Shown here: positions 13,403 to 24,764 of the stretch, piece after piece
Layout: the number at the start of each line of letters is the position of its first letter
Position numbering within the stretch: the stretch's first letter is position 1
NCBI GenBank assembly: GCA_018907035.1
Contig: JACCIC010000179.1
Coordinates: 456,001-520,000, forward strand
Direction: 5' to 3'
Source of the DNA: Sycobia sp. Sy_11
Taxonomy: Eukaryota; Arthropoda; Insecta; Hymenoptera; Epichrysomallidae
Length of the DNA stretch: 64,000 nt
Notes under the pieces: generated by a model
Seen by the model: the letters and a program-made list of their open reading frames with translations, nothing else
Databases searched by the model: none
Told to the model about the DNA's origin: nothing
Translations under genes and position numbers: made by a program

Positions 13403-13551
13403 TGGAGGATAGAGAGAGGGAGTGGAATATGGAGGGTAAAGAAAAGGAGTGGAAACTCCGCTAAAATCGTGTCAAATTACACGGCAAGACTTAAGGACAG
13501 AATCGATCGCAAGGCGGCGACATCCTGTGAAGTCGCTCGTTCAAATGCATG
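13403..13551 (+). repeat. Unnamed repeat family, copy 1 left half
   Basis: This part (GGAGTGGAAACTCCGC onward to GTTCAAATGCATG) matches, in reverse complement, 30590 down to about 30440. The right half of the same copy resumes at 14736, after a probable solo LTR. The family has no recognised coding capacity. It sits immediately upstream of the Uch-L5 start. Confidence 0.7.
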
Positions 13552-14740
13552 TGTTATTTGTGTTAAATATGGTGAATTCTAGGAGGTGGGAAATGAGTAA
13601 ATAGGGATAATAAAAATTAAACAATATTTACGCGGTAATAAATAATTTACTTGATTTGGCGTAAAAACCCCTTCGGGATAAGGGGAAAAGCCGAATCAAG
13701 CATACAATTACGATTTATTAAAATATATATATATATATATATAGGAGATTACTACACGGACGAAAATTAATATAAATTAATACATATTTACATTGACATA
13801 CAAACCTAATTTTAAGATCGAGACGCGATCCACACACATACAAATTTTATTCACACCCTTCGCGCAGTTTACGTACTTGTCGTCGGCCTCTTTACCGACG
13901 GTGACACACCTGCCGTGGTCTTAACACCAGCTAGATGATTGGATGGGAAGCGGTACGCCAGGAAAAAAACGCGCCACGGTGCTCCGACGTCTCGGACACG
14001 GGTACAGCCCTCGCCCCGTGTGCGTCCGGACAATTCCGCGGCCGGCTGGTTGTCGCAATGGCGTCCGCTCAGAGCGCGTAGGCACTCAACCAGACAGCCT
14101 CTAATGTGTCTGGTCCGCTTGTCACTTACTCGATATACACATATATAAGCGCGATAACACACACAAACCGATATTTCCACAAAGAAGATTAAATTAATAC
14201 ACAAAATTGCTTACGCGCCGTAGTTAACAGCGACTCGAGCGAGCAGTAAACACACAAAAAAGGCAACGCGCGTGATTCACAGACAGGAAAGTCGACGGAT
14301 GGCAAAACGCACAGAACAGAAAGATGTAAGCGCTTGGAATGCTCTGTTAAAACTGAATAATCTACGCAGAAATAAACGAAAACTGTAAGAGCCTCTAGCT
14401 TTACGTTATTACTCCCCTTCCCTACAGAGCGGCTCATCAGGCTTCGTGTATGCCGCCCCCGCAAAGGGTCGTCAGTCGGCCGCGTGACGGGCTAGCGCTC
14501 AGGTATAGGACCAAGAACACATGGGTCGACCATGTCGGCTCGGGACTTTCCCTGCATTATAAACTAAGAAGAAGAAAAAAAAAAAAGATACAATAAAATT
14601 AAATTTCCAGCGTTCGAGCCGAACGTGCCTTTCAAGGTTTGTACTAATTGACAGCTGCACTACAAATTTAACTTGACGATTATAAAGATACTGCATTTCG
14701 TTTTTTTCCTCGCCTGTGCGCCTACCATGCGAACAGCATG
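13547..14740 (+). mobile_element. Probable solo LTR with 5-bp target duplication
   Basis: The body 13552-14735 (1184 bp) begins TGTTATTTG and ends GCGAACA, i.e. TG...CA with a 4-bp inverted terminus TGTT/AACA. It is flanked by GCATG at 13547-13551 and again at 14736-14740. The uninterrupted relative at 30.4 kb has a single GCATG at this spot, so the empty-site structure is visible inside the window. No internal coding region is present, fitting an LTR left by recombination. BEL/Pao, Gypsy or Copia cannot be told apart from the ends alone. Confidence 0.65.
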
Positions 14741-14951
14741 CATTTGAAGAAAAGAGATTGGGGGTATGCAGTGAGCGCGGGGAGAGGGGAAATTAAATCT
14801 CTGCTCCCCTACTTATGCTTCTTTTCTTCCCCTTACTCTCTTTGGTTTTTATTTTCTCTCTTTGTTGTACGCAGAACTATCCAGAAATTTCCAAGAAAAC
14901 GATATCTAGCGGACAAATCTGAACTACTATCCCCGGCTAATATTTTATCAC
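14736..14951 (+). repeat. Unnamed repeat family, copy 1 right half
   Basis: This continues the repeat at 13403-13551. It runs from CATTTGAAGAAAAGAG to CCCGGCTAATATT and matches 30438 down to 30184 in reverse complement. The other copy carries a long (GA)n expansion that this one lacks. Confidence 0.7.
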
Positions 14952-16159
14952 ACTTGCTTAATAAAGCTAAACGCTAGATGATTGGCTTTGAAAATATCAG
15001 ACTATTCTGGCAGGGCTGAGCACCCTTGTAGTTGCATAAAAAACTGACCGCTTGCAACAGGAGAGGGAAAGGCGCTTTATTACTGTGGACCTGCGCATAC
15101 AAAACTTCGTTCCGACTTTCGGAGATCCTTCTTCATGTTCTTTCTTTCTCTTTCTCTTTCGCTTCGTCATTCTGTTTAATTTTTTGCTTTATTTCTTGCA
15201 CGGTTTAAAAGCATCAAGAAAATTCGTGCCTACCCGCGAAAGTCCTCTCGATCTCCCACTCACCGACTAACACAAAGAAATACACTTCGTCAAGGACGCT
15301 AGGTACACACAACATAGCACTTTTTATGAGACCCACCCTCGAATACTCGGCACCGCACATAACAAAGTGTTTCTTCAAAATCTTCTCCGCGCTTTCTCGA
15401 TGCTAAAAAACCGCTGTTGACAGCGTGAGGTCGCCAATTCAATTGTTCCTCTCCATTCCTCTCTCTGACTCCAGCTGTGGCATCCTGTTTCTGCGGGTTG
15501 ACCACTTCTCCACGGCGCGACTCTTCAGCGGCAAAATTCCTGGTAATGACACTTTTGTGGGAATCACCCTCAATACCTGCTGCGGTCCCTGCTCCACGAT
15601 TATATCTAACGTCCCTCTTACCGCCAGCGAAATGGCTGATGGAGGTTTGGCACTCACATACCTCTCAAACACCTCGTGCACCTCTCAACTCCCTTTTTAC
15701 TCCGAATTTTCCAACTCCATATTCTTTACTTTCCCCGTCTCCTAAGTAACGGTAGTTTCCCCCACCTTCTCTCTCTCTTTGACATTACTTTTTTGTTCGA
15801 TTCACTTTGGAAATTGACAGTTGGCGTGAGGCCCCCAGCTGGCATGGAATTGCTCTCTTAGTGTTGTAATCAGACAGACACCTTTTGACTTACTTTTGCG
15901 CACTGCACTCGGGCCAGAATCCCGGCTCTGTCAGGCGTGCTCCATCTGACTACTCCACTGTATGCTGAGGTGAATCGACCGTTGTGATCTCCTCGATTGA
16001 CAACTCCGCTACCACAATGGTACTTTGTAGTACAATGGCGTTGAATGCAACCGACCATTGTTTTGGTTCCCGCTATATATATAGTATAAAATGGTCAGCG
16101 AAATATCATGTTTTTAAAACTGACGTTGCTTTGAAGCAGCTTTTAATATGGAAGCGATG
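14952..16159. other. GC-richer DNA of unknown origin
   Basis: No gene was recognised. Overlapping open frames of about 70-106 codons occur on both strands at 15.3-15.9 kb but share no known domain. The base composition differs from the AT-rich unique DNA, which suggests more transposon-derived sequence. Confidence 0.35.
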
Positions 16160-16293
16160 ATAGGTAAATTACGGTAAATTATTTATAGTAATATAGATTT
16201 TTACATATACATTTTACTTAGATATTATTGAACTGTTTATGAAATCGTTTAAATTCTTATCTCGGGCGAAGCCGAAGCAGGGGATGCTAGTAT
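16160..16293 (+). repeat. Direct repeat A flanking the Penelope-like remnant
   Basis: It matches 17870-17995 in the same orientation with moderate divergence. Both copies end in a GAAGCCGA-containing stretch followed by CTAGTAT. The ends resemble a Helitron 3' terminus (short hairpin, then CTAGT). Alternatively the pair may be pseudo-LTRs of the element between them. Confidence 0.55.
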
Positions 16294-16633
16294 ATAATAA
16301 ATACAATACAATAATATATATACAATAAAAATGAAAAAAATTTTTGATGCTTCAAAATGGTATATCCATATTTGAACATCTGTAAATCTCATTCAAATAC
16401 ATATTGTTTATTCTACGTATTGATGTTCTACAAGCAGTATATCTCGTACAAAATGTTTGGAGGACCTTTTAGGGGATCTCAGTACGGAATTGTTGAACTT
16501 TTCACTAGAAATATTGTTTGCGTTGAAAATTTGCATAGATAAAAAAATATGTATTTTAATAACAATGATTTTTTTAATGAATAAAAGACCCTTTATTTTG
16601 TTGCACAAATAAGAATTTATTAATTCTAACAAC

Positions 16634-16660
16634 TGTTTCGACAATTACGCCATTATCAAA
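16634..16660 (-). ncRNA. Decayed hammerhead-like motif at the end of the Penelope-like element
   Basis: On the minus strand, TGATAATGGCG...GTCGAAAC lies just past the RT remnant. It resembles the CUGANGA-stem-GAAAC core found in Penelope-like elements, but core bases are changed and stem II is weak, so activity is unlikely. Confidence 0.35.
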
Positions 16661-17835
16661 GGTAAAATCATAATGAAGTAAGGTTGAATATGTGAATCAA
16701 ATACATACTATGACATAAAGGTAAATATCAAGGTATACAGTGTATCGCATAAGTGAAGGTTACAAGTTTACTGTGCATATAATAAAACAAGTCGATACAA
16801 GTTATAAATGTATAGAGTATAATGAGATGAGACGATACAAACGAGGATTATAACGGTCGTCTTTAATGTAATTATAATTTAGCTGCAAGATGTAGAAGTG
16901 GAGATACATCAAATTTGATTATGTCATTTGTAACGTTATAATTATTATTTAATGCTTTCATAATATTAAAATAATACAATGTTCGGCTATACCTGTGCAG
17001 TTATTATTATATAACATATTTGTTCTTTATTATTAACTAAAAGATTTTTAAAATTGTTTTTATTAACATTGATTGTATTAATACTTATACGCTTGAGATA
17101 TTTACAAATTTTGTCGCTTATATCCGGTACAAAGTTAATAAGATGATAAAAACTTTCTTTGTATGTGGAATAGCGTAAAAATGTTTTTCTAATAATTAAA
17201 ATCTTTTTTTTCTAAATTAATGTCTCTAAAATAGAACAATCGTAACGGTTATTCATCGCTAATATATTAAGTAAGTTCTTTATTGTATTGTTCATTATAC
17301 CGAGAGTTATTTAAAGATACCTATAAGAATCTGTGAATATACGAGTGAAAAGCACTCATTTGTATATTCATAGACTGATTTAAATTAAAAGATATAAGAG
17401 TATCTGTAAATGTATCTTCTCTGAAAATATCAAATTGTAATTTATTGTTTTCATTTATAATGGATAGGTCTAAAAAATTTAGGGAATTTAATTTTTCTAT
17501 TTCTATTGCAAATTTGTTAATAGTGTGAAAAGTATTTAAGTGAGACGAAAAGGATGTTAATTGTCTCTCCTAGCCAGTCCACAAAGAAAAGATATCATCC
17601 ACATATCTTGCCCAAAATAAAACATTATTTGTATTAGTAGATATTAATTGGAAAAGAATTGTTTCAAAGTTTGCCATAAAGATTTCACTTAGTAAAGGTG
17701 AGAGAGGAAACCCCATAGGTAGGCCTTTATGTTGCTGATAATAGTTTTTATTGAATAAGAAATAGCTTTGTTTTAAGCAAATATTAATAAGGTTTAGGGT
17801 TCATGTTTTAATGACTCAGTTCAGAGGGACACAGA
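16640..17835 (-). mobile_element. Penelope-like element reverse transcriptase remnant
   Basis: Translated from about 17835 downward, the strand gives a Penelope-type RT. It shows LINICLKQSYFLFNKNYYQQ, then the fingers/palm motif GLPMGFPLSPLLSEIFM, the catalytic box RYVDDIFSLW, and the downstream LNSLNFLDLSI and FREDTFTDTLI segments. These are the conserved order for this class, which primes from an exposed 3' end and often carries a GIY-YIG nuclease (not recognised here). Stops and frameshifts interrupt it from about 17570 onward, so it is dead. It lies between the two direct repeats A and B. Confidence 0.82.
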
Positions 17836-17869
17836 CATGGAATTATTGATTGTTTTCTTCAGAAATATT

Positions 17870-17995
17870 ATAGGTGAAATTATCTATAGAAATTTAGTTT
17901 TATACAAAGTATTTTTTCTATAGATATTCTTTGACTGTTTAATAAATCGGTTATGTTTTAAGCACACCCGAAGCCGAGACCGAAGATCCTAGTAT
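17870..17995 (+). repeat. Direct repeat B flanking the Penelope-like remnant
   Basis: Partner of 16160-16293. The shared features are ATAGGTRAAAT near the start, GATATT..TTGACTGTTTA in the middle, CGAAGCCGA, and the end CTAGTAT. It lies just upstream of the RT remnant as read on the minus strand. Confidence 0.55.
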
Positions 17996-18103
17996 GTATG
18001 AATCTATTACGAGGCGAACTTAGTTTTCGATCTTTTTTTAACCGAAAAAGGACTTTTATGATGGAAAATGGATACATGTTATTTTTTTTTGTTTATATTA
18101 TAT

Positions 18104-18289
18104 CACGTCGCTCTATTTATGCTTCCAAATACCAGTGCTAATCAGTAACGGAGGTCTACGATCTGTTTGTGAACAAAGCACATGTAAATTATTACAGCGA
18201 TGCTTGTATCAATCGGCCGAGACCGGGATTTGAACTCGGATCACCAAGTTACTAGTCCTGCATTCTAGCGATCGAGCCATTGTAGGCCT
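18104..18289 (-). repeat. tRNA-derived SINE, copy 2
   Basis: On the minus strand it starts GGCCTACAATGGCTCGATCGC (A box-like), and has a well-kept box B GAGTTCAAATCCCGG, then a body shared with the copy at 2682-2864. The tRNA-like 5' part is clearer than in copy 1, supporting origin from a tRNA gene transcribed by RNA polymerase III. It abuts the 3' end of a mariner remnant. Confidence 0.8.
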
Positions 18290-18300
18290 CACATATTAGC

Positions 18301-19172
18301 TTAATCAAAATATTTTCCTTCATTTTTTACTACTTTTTCCCATCTTTCTGGCAATATGGCAATACCGTAATGAAAGAACGATTTCGAAAAATCGATTCTT
18401 AATCTACTTAGAAAAAGAACGGCAGTTTCTTCAATGTCAAAAATGCATATCAACGAGGACGTGCTGCAACTATCTGAATAGATGGTAATAAGAAGGTACT
18501 ATGTCAGGCGAGTACGTTGGTTACAACAACACTTCTCATTTGAGCTTTGACGGATTTCGCAAAATGTGACCGAGCATTGTCATGCAAGAGAATGACTTTG
18601 CTCCTATTACTCGCGATTACTGATCTACGTTCAATCAACTTCTGTTGAAAATGATTCAGTTGGCGTTTGTATACCTTGGCAGTGACGGTTTGATTCAGTT
18701 TTAGCAGCTCGTAGTACAGCACACCCTGTTGGTCCAACCAAATACACAGCAATACCTTTTGGCCGTGGATGTTTCGTTTTGGTGTCGATATGGACGGTTG
18801 GCCTGGGTCCACCCATTAGTTTTTGCACTTAGGATTATCATAGTAGATTCACTTTTCAGCACTAGTCATAATATGCCACAGAAAACTCTTCTTTTTTTGC
18901 CTGTCAAGCAGAGAAAGTGCGATGTTGTATCGATTCATATTGGCACTTTCGGTCAAATTGTGTGGCATCCATTTTCCTTCTTTATGAATCTTTCCCATCG
19001 TATGTAAACGTTTTCTAACTGCTTTGTCACCAACTCTTAACTTATTAGCGAGTTCTTTCTGCGTTTGAACTGAGTTTTCGTGTAATAATGCTTGCAATTC
19101 ACTATCGTCTAATTTTTTCGGTTGTCCAGAACGATCTTTGTCATTAACATCAGTATCTCTCGGAACCTTTTA
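18301..19172 (-). mobile_element. mariner transposase pseudogene
   Basis: The minus strand encodes most of a mariner transposase in pieces. The N-terminal helix-turn-helix region (KKLDDSELQALLHENS, then RVGDKAVRKRLHTMGKIHKEG) and the central region with the catalytic box LLHDNARSH are seen, and the end is ILPERWEKVVKNEGKYFD followed by stop. Tryptophan codons have become stops near 18830-18855, there are frameshifts near 18480, and the third acidic residue of the catalytic triad appears lost (SYYHLF where SDYHLF is usual). The C-terminal end abuts the SINE, and the N-terminal end abuts the non-LTR element. Terminal repeats were not found. Confidence 0.88.
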
Positions 19173-21290
19173 AAAAAGGAAGAGGAGACGGGGATGGATT
19201 GATCAGCCCCGCCCTCGCAGGCTAGTCGCACAATGCGACCGCGGACAATGGAATAAGAGGGGGAAGGACAAATAACAAAATGGATAGCGATGATGAAATT
19301 AATTACCCAGCTGACTGGGTTAATATCCATGGTAATTATCCACCTATCGTGAATGCACCCGCTCAAAAAGCGACTGAGCCCTATTCGGATTCTGGAAGGG
19401 GCTCATCAAAGCTAACATTTACTACCGTAACTGGGGTTGATCACTTGGCCACAGGAACATCGCGAGAGATAACTACAAGTGAAAAGAGATACCTCCAACC
19501 CCTACCTGGAAAATGCATTCCGGGGAGCACATCCGAACGGCTGGAGGAAATGAAGAATGACGAAACTCCCGAAGATGATTTATTGTCAGAGGTGAAAAAA
19601 GTCCAATCAACAGATTCCGAAGCCGAAAGGACGCTCCTCGAAGAGGACGTCGAAGCCGGAAATGAAGAGGGACGAAAGAAAGGAAAGAAACCTGATCCCA
19701 CAGTTGGAAACAATTACGGAAGACGCCTCGACCGTAAAAAGCGAGATAATATCTCTAAAAGTCAATAAGAAAAAACGTCGGCTTCAAAGGGCTGAAGTCG
19801 TAGTTTCCTCTCCCAAAGTAGAGGGACTCAAAGGACAAATATCCCAACCGGGAAAGACGGTCAAAAGGGTTCGCTTATAAGGAGGAGGAAAGAATGGTGA
19901 AAAAGCCGAATTCCTCCACATGCTTCAAGTCGCCAGAGGAATTCCACATAACCATTATAGATGGAAATGATCCAGATAGCAGGATGGAATCCGCAAAGTG
20001 GCTGGAAATGGAGTCGAGGATTCTGTAGGCTATTACGAATGGACTAAAGGAAGGCAGCAATGACGTAATGAACTTCAACGGGACCGGCTGGCAGAAGGGC
20101 GTCAAGATCATGGGGTGCAGCAACAGAAAGTCTGTGGACTTCCTAAAGCATGTTATCTGAGGCTGCAGCGAACTCTGGTAGAGGGCCAAACTCAAAGTGA
20201 TTCCAAGGTCGCAGTTGCCACTCAGACAAATAATATCGGTCTGGATGCCTCCTCCAGTAGTGATCAACGAAACTATAATGAAAATTATAGCCAAGCAATA
20301 CAACGGAATAAATACTCAAAGCCAGAGAATTATTTCCTCAGCATAGAGTAAGAGCGGAAACGGCATAGACCTGATCCCCGCCGTGGATGCTGAATCCCTT
20401 GTTTTGCTAAGACTAAATAAGGGAAGCATCAAGTTCACACTAGGTACGCTGGAGGCGAGAGTTTGCAATGAAAAGAAGCAGCAAGGCGAAACTGGGATTG
20501 CGAGTGATACAAATTAATTTGCACCACTGCGAAGCAGCCTCGGAGGACCTGATGCTGACCATGATGGAAAGGAATATAGATATTGCTCTCATACAGTAAT
20601 CTTGGATCTTAGGAAGCAAAATCCGAAGTTTAAGCCAAAGACTACGAGCTATTACACTCCCAAACGACAGGTAAGAAAAAAGCGTGTATATTTTGCAAAA
20701 AGAGTTTTAAAACTCATGTTGCTTTGACAACATAACACTAATGATATGACGGCAGCCGTAATCGAACAAAGGGACAACACCCTTTGATCCTCGCATCATT
20801 ATACATACCGTACGAAGAAGAACCCCCACCGCTGGAATTCCAGAGCCTGGTGAAAGAAGCCATCGACAATGGAAATCTATTGGTGATTGAATGCGATGCC
20901 AATAGTCATCATGTCCAATGGGGAAGCAATGCCATCAATGAAAGAGGTGAGACAATTATGGATTTTATACTTTCTACAAATATAATTATTTACAATAAAG
21001 GCAACTTACCGAAATTTGCAAATAGGGTTAGAAAGGAAGTCATAGATCTAACATTGGCCATAAATAGCGATAGGTTAGCGGTAGAAGATTAGAGAGTATC
21101 AACAGAACATTGCTACTCGGATCATAGAAGGATACTCTTGCAATCGATCAAGATACTATACAGAATACGACTTTTAAGAACCCAGAAAAAACAGATTGGA
21201 TAAAGTTCTCTAGATTAGTGAGGGAAAGAATAGGCAATAGACCCCAAATCCAAGTCAATAACCTGGGAGACATCCTATAAAAAGCCTTCC
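19173..21290 (+). mobile_element. Non-LTR retrotransposon (LOA/R1-like): ORF1 and endonuclease remnant
   Basis: An ORF1-like frame (19280-19768, 162 aa, acidic and Lys-rich at the end, no CCHC knuckle seen) is followed by broken continuation frames. From about 20500 comes an APE-type endonuclease: QINLHHCEAASEDLM and NIDIALIQ with a stop where the catalytic Glu should be, then IECDANSHHVQWGSNAINERGE, the region VRKEVIDLTL, and a YSDHRRI end carrying the SDH motif. The CDANSHH form of the central motif is typical of LOA-clade and related elements as far as remembered. The first and second parts of the endonuclease are separated by a degraded stretch. The reverse transcriptase is missing here, but a short linker piece reappears at 23.83 kb. 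Confidence 0.75.
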
Positions 21291-21299
21291 TTGAATCGT

Positions 21300-21900
21300 G
21301 CCTGTTTAGTGATGAATTCCGTCCACGGAATCTATTTTACAATATAATAAAGTATGGATCTTATGTGATATATCTGCGAGTCGATAGTCGCTTTTTTGCT
21401 TTCGCGTATCGGCTCGCACGCAAAAATTGAGGAGAGTGCTATGGATGGTGAGGTGTGGCGGCGGCGCGGCGGTCCACGTTATGCACGACCTGAGATGCAA
21501 AAAAAGAAGACTTTACTTGAAATCGATATTCCGTTCGAGTGATCACGCTTGAAAATTAATCTTGTCGCGCTCTCCAATATTTAAATGATTATTTTTCGGA
21601 ATTAATTTCCTGTATTCAAGTTTACAACAATAAACGTTATTGTACATTCTCCTGGTGGAGGATTTGTGCCTACAGTTTTTCCCCCACCATATGAATCAAT
21701 AAATTTACATTTCTGGCTCAAAGTGTTATATTGTTTTTAACGTCCCGCATTTCATCCTTAACCGAGAGAAAACCCTCCAAAAGGTTTCAGTGCAAATTCT
21801 TCAGTACGTCGAACATATTATTTGGTGCCTCCAGTGAGGTAGGGACTGCCAACAACAACGGCGATTATAATTTTTAGAACATCGAGATCCAGAAAATCAG
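21300..21900 (+). mobile_element. Possible LTR-retrotransposon 5' end fragment
   Basis: The GC content rises here, and TTTGGTGCCTCCAGTGAGG near 21820 resembles the tRNA primer-binding site and leader that follow a 5' LTR (TGG match to a tRNA CCA end). Both LTR edges are uncertain and no gag frame continues, so the call is weak. Confidence 0.28.
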
Positions 21901-23830
21901 CGTCACCGAGAAAAACTATTAGGCAGGTTTCTATTGTGCACGATGGACTCGTTCGGTGATTGCAAAAACCATCAGATCCAGGGTCCGCGCCTCCAGCTTG
22001 CCAGCCGCCAGAAACCGTGTCTTCACATCAAAAATTTAAGTATTTTATACCATTCCTAAAAATGTTATTGAATGTAAAAAAAAACAAATGAGCAGCTTTA
22101 ATAACTTTCGATATTCGATACTTTCGTTCAATTGTTTAATTCAAGTAGCAGATTCAGATTCGACTATTATTTTTAAATTTATTAAATTCTTATTAGATTA
22201 TTTAAATAATTTAAATAGTTATTGTATTCGAAGAAATCATAATTTTATTAAACATTTTTTATAAATAATAGTTTACACTACTATCCATTTAATTTACTTT
22301 AATAATAAAATATAGTTTCTACTTTGCAACAATTCCATAAAAATGTTATCTATCCAGCTTGTTCTTGTTGGTAAATGCTACAAAAATTATTTTTATATTT
22401 GCGTGGAAATTTACAATTCTAAATAAATTTTGAATAAGTTGTAAATTTATATTCATCGAAAAATATTTAAACATTTGAGATACAAATTTTCGAAAGTTGT
22501 ATATGCCACTTTATATATTAATTTAATTTAAATACTATCATATTAATTTTATTTAATATAATTTCGTATAATACATAATTTATATTCATTTATAATAATA
22601 TGTAATATCGTTTAATATATAATTTCAAATAACATTCAATTCAGTATAATTAATTAAGATTTCTAAATCTAAATACACACATCTTAATATTATCGATTTA
22701 AAATTATCATTCATCTATATTCGTTTGTCAATTAGTCTTTTGGGATTTCTAGCAATAGGCTTTGCTGGCGTTTATTCTGGAAACCGTGGTGCATGATCTT
22801 CGTTTCTGATTATTGCGCGGCAATATATTACAACATAAAAATAACTTCACTCGCATTTCCACATCCAATTGATTCTTTACATTTATTAAATTATTATTAC
22901 TTTATTTAAGCTTATTAATATTAATATATTTATTAAACGAAATATTGATTCAATTAATTTTTTTTATCGTTGCATTGACTGTAAAGGTGCGAATCTACTA
23001 CTTCCTAGAATTGTTTAACGTAAAAATAAATTTATTATTTAAGTAACTTATTTAAGAGTAATTATTCGTACAATTTATTTATTTTTTAATTTTTTTTAAT
23101 TATTACTATATATATATTTTAGTTTAAATATTAACGGAATTGACACGATTTACGATATTATTAATTAAGATATTGACATTTTTTTTGTGTCTTCTCGTTC
23201 TTTTCTTTTATTTTACATTTGAAATTTTTCGCTTGAAGATTGTCGTTTTTAGATTGTTAACGGTATGTAAAAAATTTAATACAACGATAGAATTTCATTA
23301 ATTTGCTGATTGGTTTGTCTTTGTAAATTACTAGGCTTATTCGTATGTTATAATCAATCTCTATTTCTTTAACGTAATAATTGCATATGATCGTTAAATA
23401 TATTTAATTCCTTAATTATAATTAATGAGATTTATTATATCATGCTTATATAGTACAAAATTCAAATCGTCATTGTAATCTCCATCGGCTAGCTATTTTA
23501 ATAACTGATTATTGAATCGACACTCAGGGATATATCATGCGATTTCTTCGTATTTTGATATCATCTTCAGGTTGAACCGGCGCGCATATTACTAATATCA
23601 TCTTAGCACACATGATATTGACAATTTGTTGAAAGAATTTTGTCATTTAAATTTCACGTCGTACCTGAGCAGAAATAATTTCATTCGTCAAATAGTAGTG
23701 AAAATCTTGATATTTTGAGCTATTGAATATCTTAAATTGAATAAACGTTATCTATATTTTTTATTATTTAGTAATTAGTTATATCTTGAATTTTCCAAAC
23801 GTAGACTGCGAAGGGCGTGTTCCTATTCTC
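21900..23830. other. AT-rich DNA without recognised features
   Basis: Highly AT-rich; nothing coding or repetitive was recognised apart from simple runs. It separates two pieces of what looks like one non-LTR element. Confidence 0.4.
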
Positions 23831-23832
23831 AT

Positions 23833-24090
23833 TTTAGTTGTCTCTTGGTTCTAGACTTAAAAAGTTTCAGTGAGTCGCTTACATGCATAAATGAAGCATC
23901 TAGGTTTAGAAAGATACTCAAAAAAGAACCGATAAATCTAAAGAGTTTCAGACAACCAGATAACTCATGGATAGAAACGAGAATAAAAACCCTAGAATTA
24001 CTAATAAAGGTACGCTTCCCTGACTCTCAGGCAGAGGAAATGGAAAACGACTACCCGTTACCACGAGACCCGAATAACAGGGATAAACGA
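23833..24090 (+). mobile_element. Non-LTR retrotransposon fragment between endonuclease and RT
   Basis: The frame reads SRFRKILKKEPIN, LKSFRQPDNSW and LLIKVRFPDSQAEE. These match the stretch that links endonuclease and reverse transcriptase in R1/LOA/Jockey-type elements (a ..L..dG.w....e....L...hFP pattern). The orientation is the same as the remnant ending at 21.29 kb, so both may be parts of one interrupted copy. Confidence 0.55.
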
Positions 24091-24129
24091 TAAAGGGAAG
24101 GAAAGATAGTGACCAGGGGAAAGCTATCA

Positions 24130-24762
24130 TGGGCTAGAAACTCATTCAATTCACGCCCATGACATTTCAGCGACTCGTAGATGTGCTGTTCAGGCCCGCA
24201 AACGAGCCTTGGATGTTCGCGTACCTCGACGACATCATCGTCGTGACCGAGAGCTTCGAGGACATTTCAAGTATCTGGAAAAAGTACTGCGGAAATTGGT
24301 GGATGCCGGACTGCAAATCAATCGGAAAAAGTACGAGTTCAGCTGCATCAGGGTTGCGTACTTGGGCTATGTTCTAGACTGAGAGGGGCTAAGAACGAAT
24401 CCGGGGAAGGTGACGCCCGTCTTGGAGTACCCAGCATCCAAGAATAAGCGGCAGCTCCGATGTTTCCTGGGTATGGTAAGGTAGTATGCCCGATTCATAG
24501 AACATGACTCGCAGGTAAAAATGCCCCTGTGTAATCTCCTGAAAAACAACCAAGCGTGGATATGGGGCGAAAATCGGGAGGCATTTCAGAAGCTGAAGAC
24601 AGCCTTGACACGAGCGCCTGTGTTAGCGCAATCTGATTTTGCCCGAGAGTTCGCCGTCCAGAGTAATTCGAGTAACTATGCGATTGGGGCCATGCTCACG
24701 CAGAGTTTGAGAACGGACAGCATCCCATCGAGTATGTCAGCAGAGTATTAATACTACAGTAG
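24130..24762 (+). mobile_element. Ty3/Gypsy pol remnant: reverse transcriptase and start of RNase H
   Basis: Visible motifs in order are PMTFQRLVDVLF, the catalytic FAYLDDIIVVTESFED, a frameshifted VAYLGYVL-like segment, then WGENREAFQKLKTALTRAPVL and a thumb/RNase H entry FAREFAVQSNSSNYAIGAMLTQ (Asn where the RNase H catalytic Asp is expected). HPIEYVSRVL follows after a frameshift. At least three frame breaks show it is inactive. The rest of the pol resumes at 26031 after another element. Confidence 0.85.
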
Positions 24763-24764
24763 TC

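Noticed and set aside
15299..15745. Several overlapping frames of 68-106 codons on both strands
   Set aside because: No domain, no codon bias that favours one frame, and location in transposon-like DNA; left as unknown.
21815..21845. Primer-binding-site-like TGGTGCC stretch as proof of a BEL/Pao element
   Set aside because: LTR edges and gag could not be found; kept only as a weak feature.
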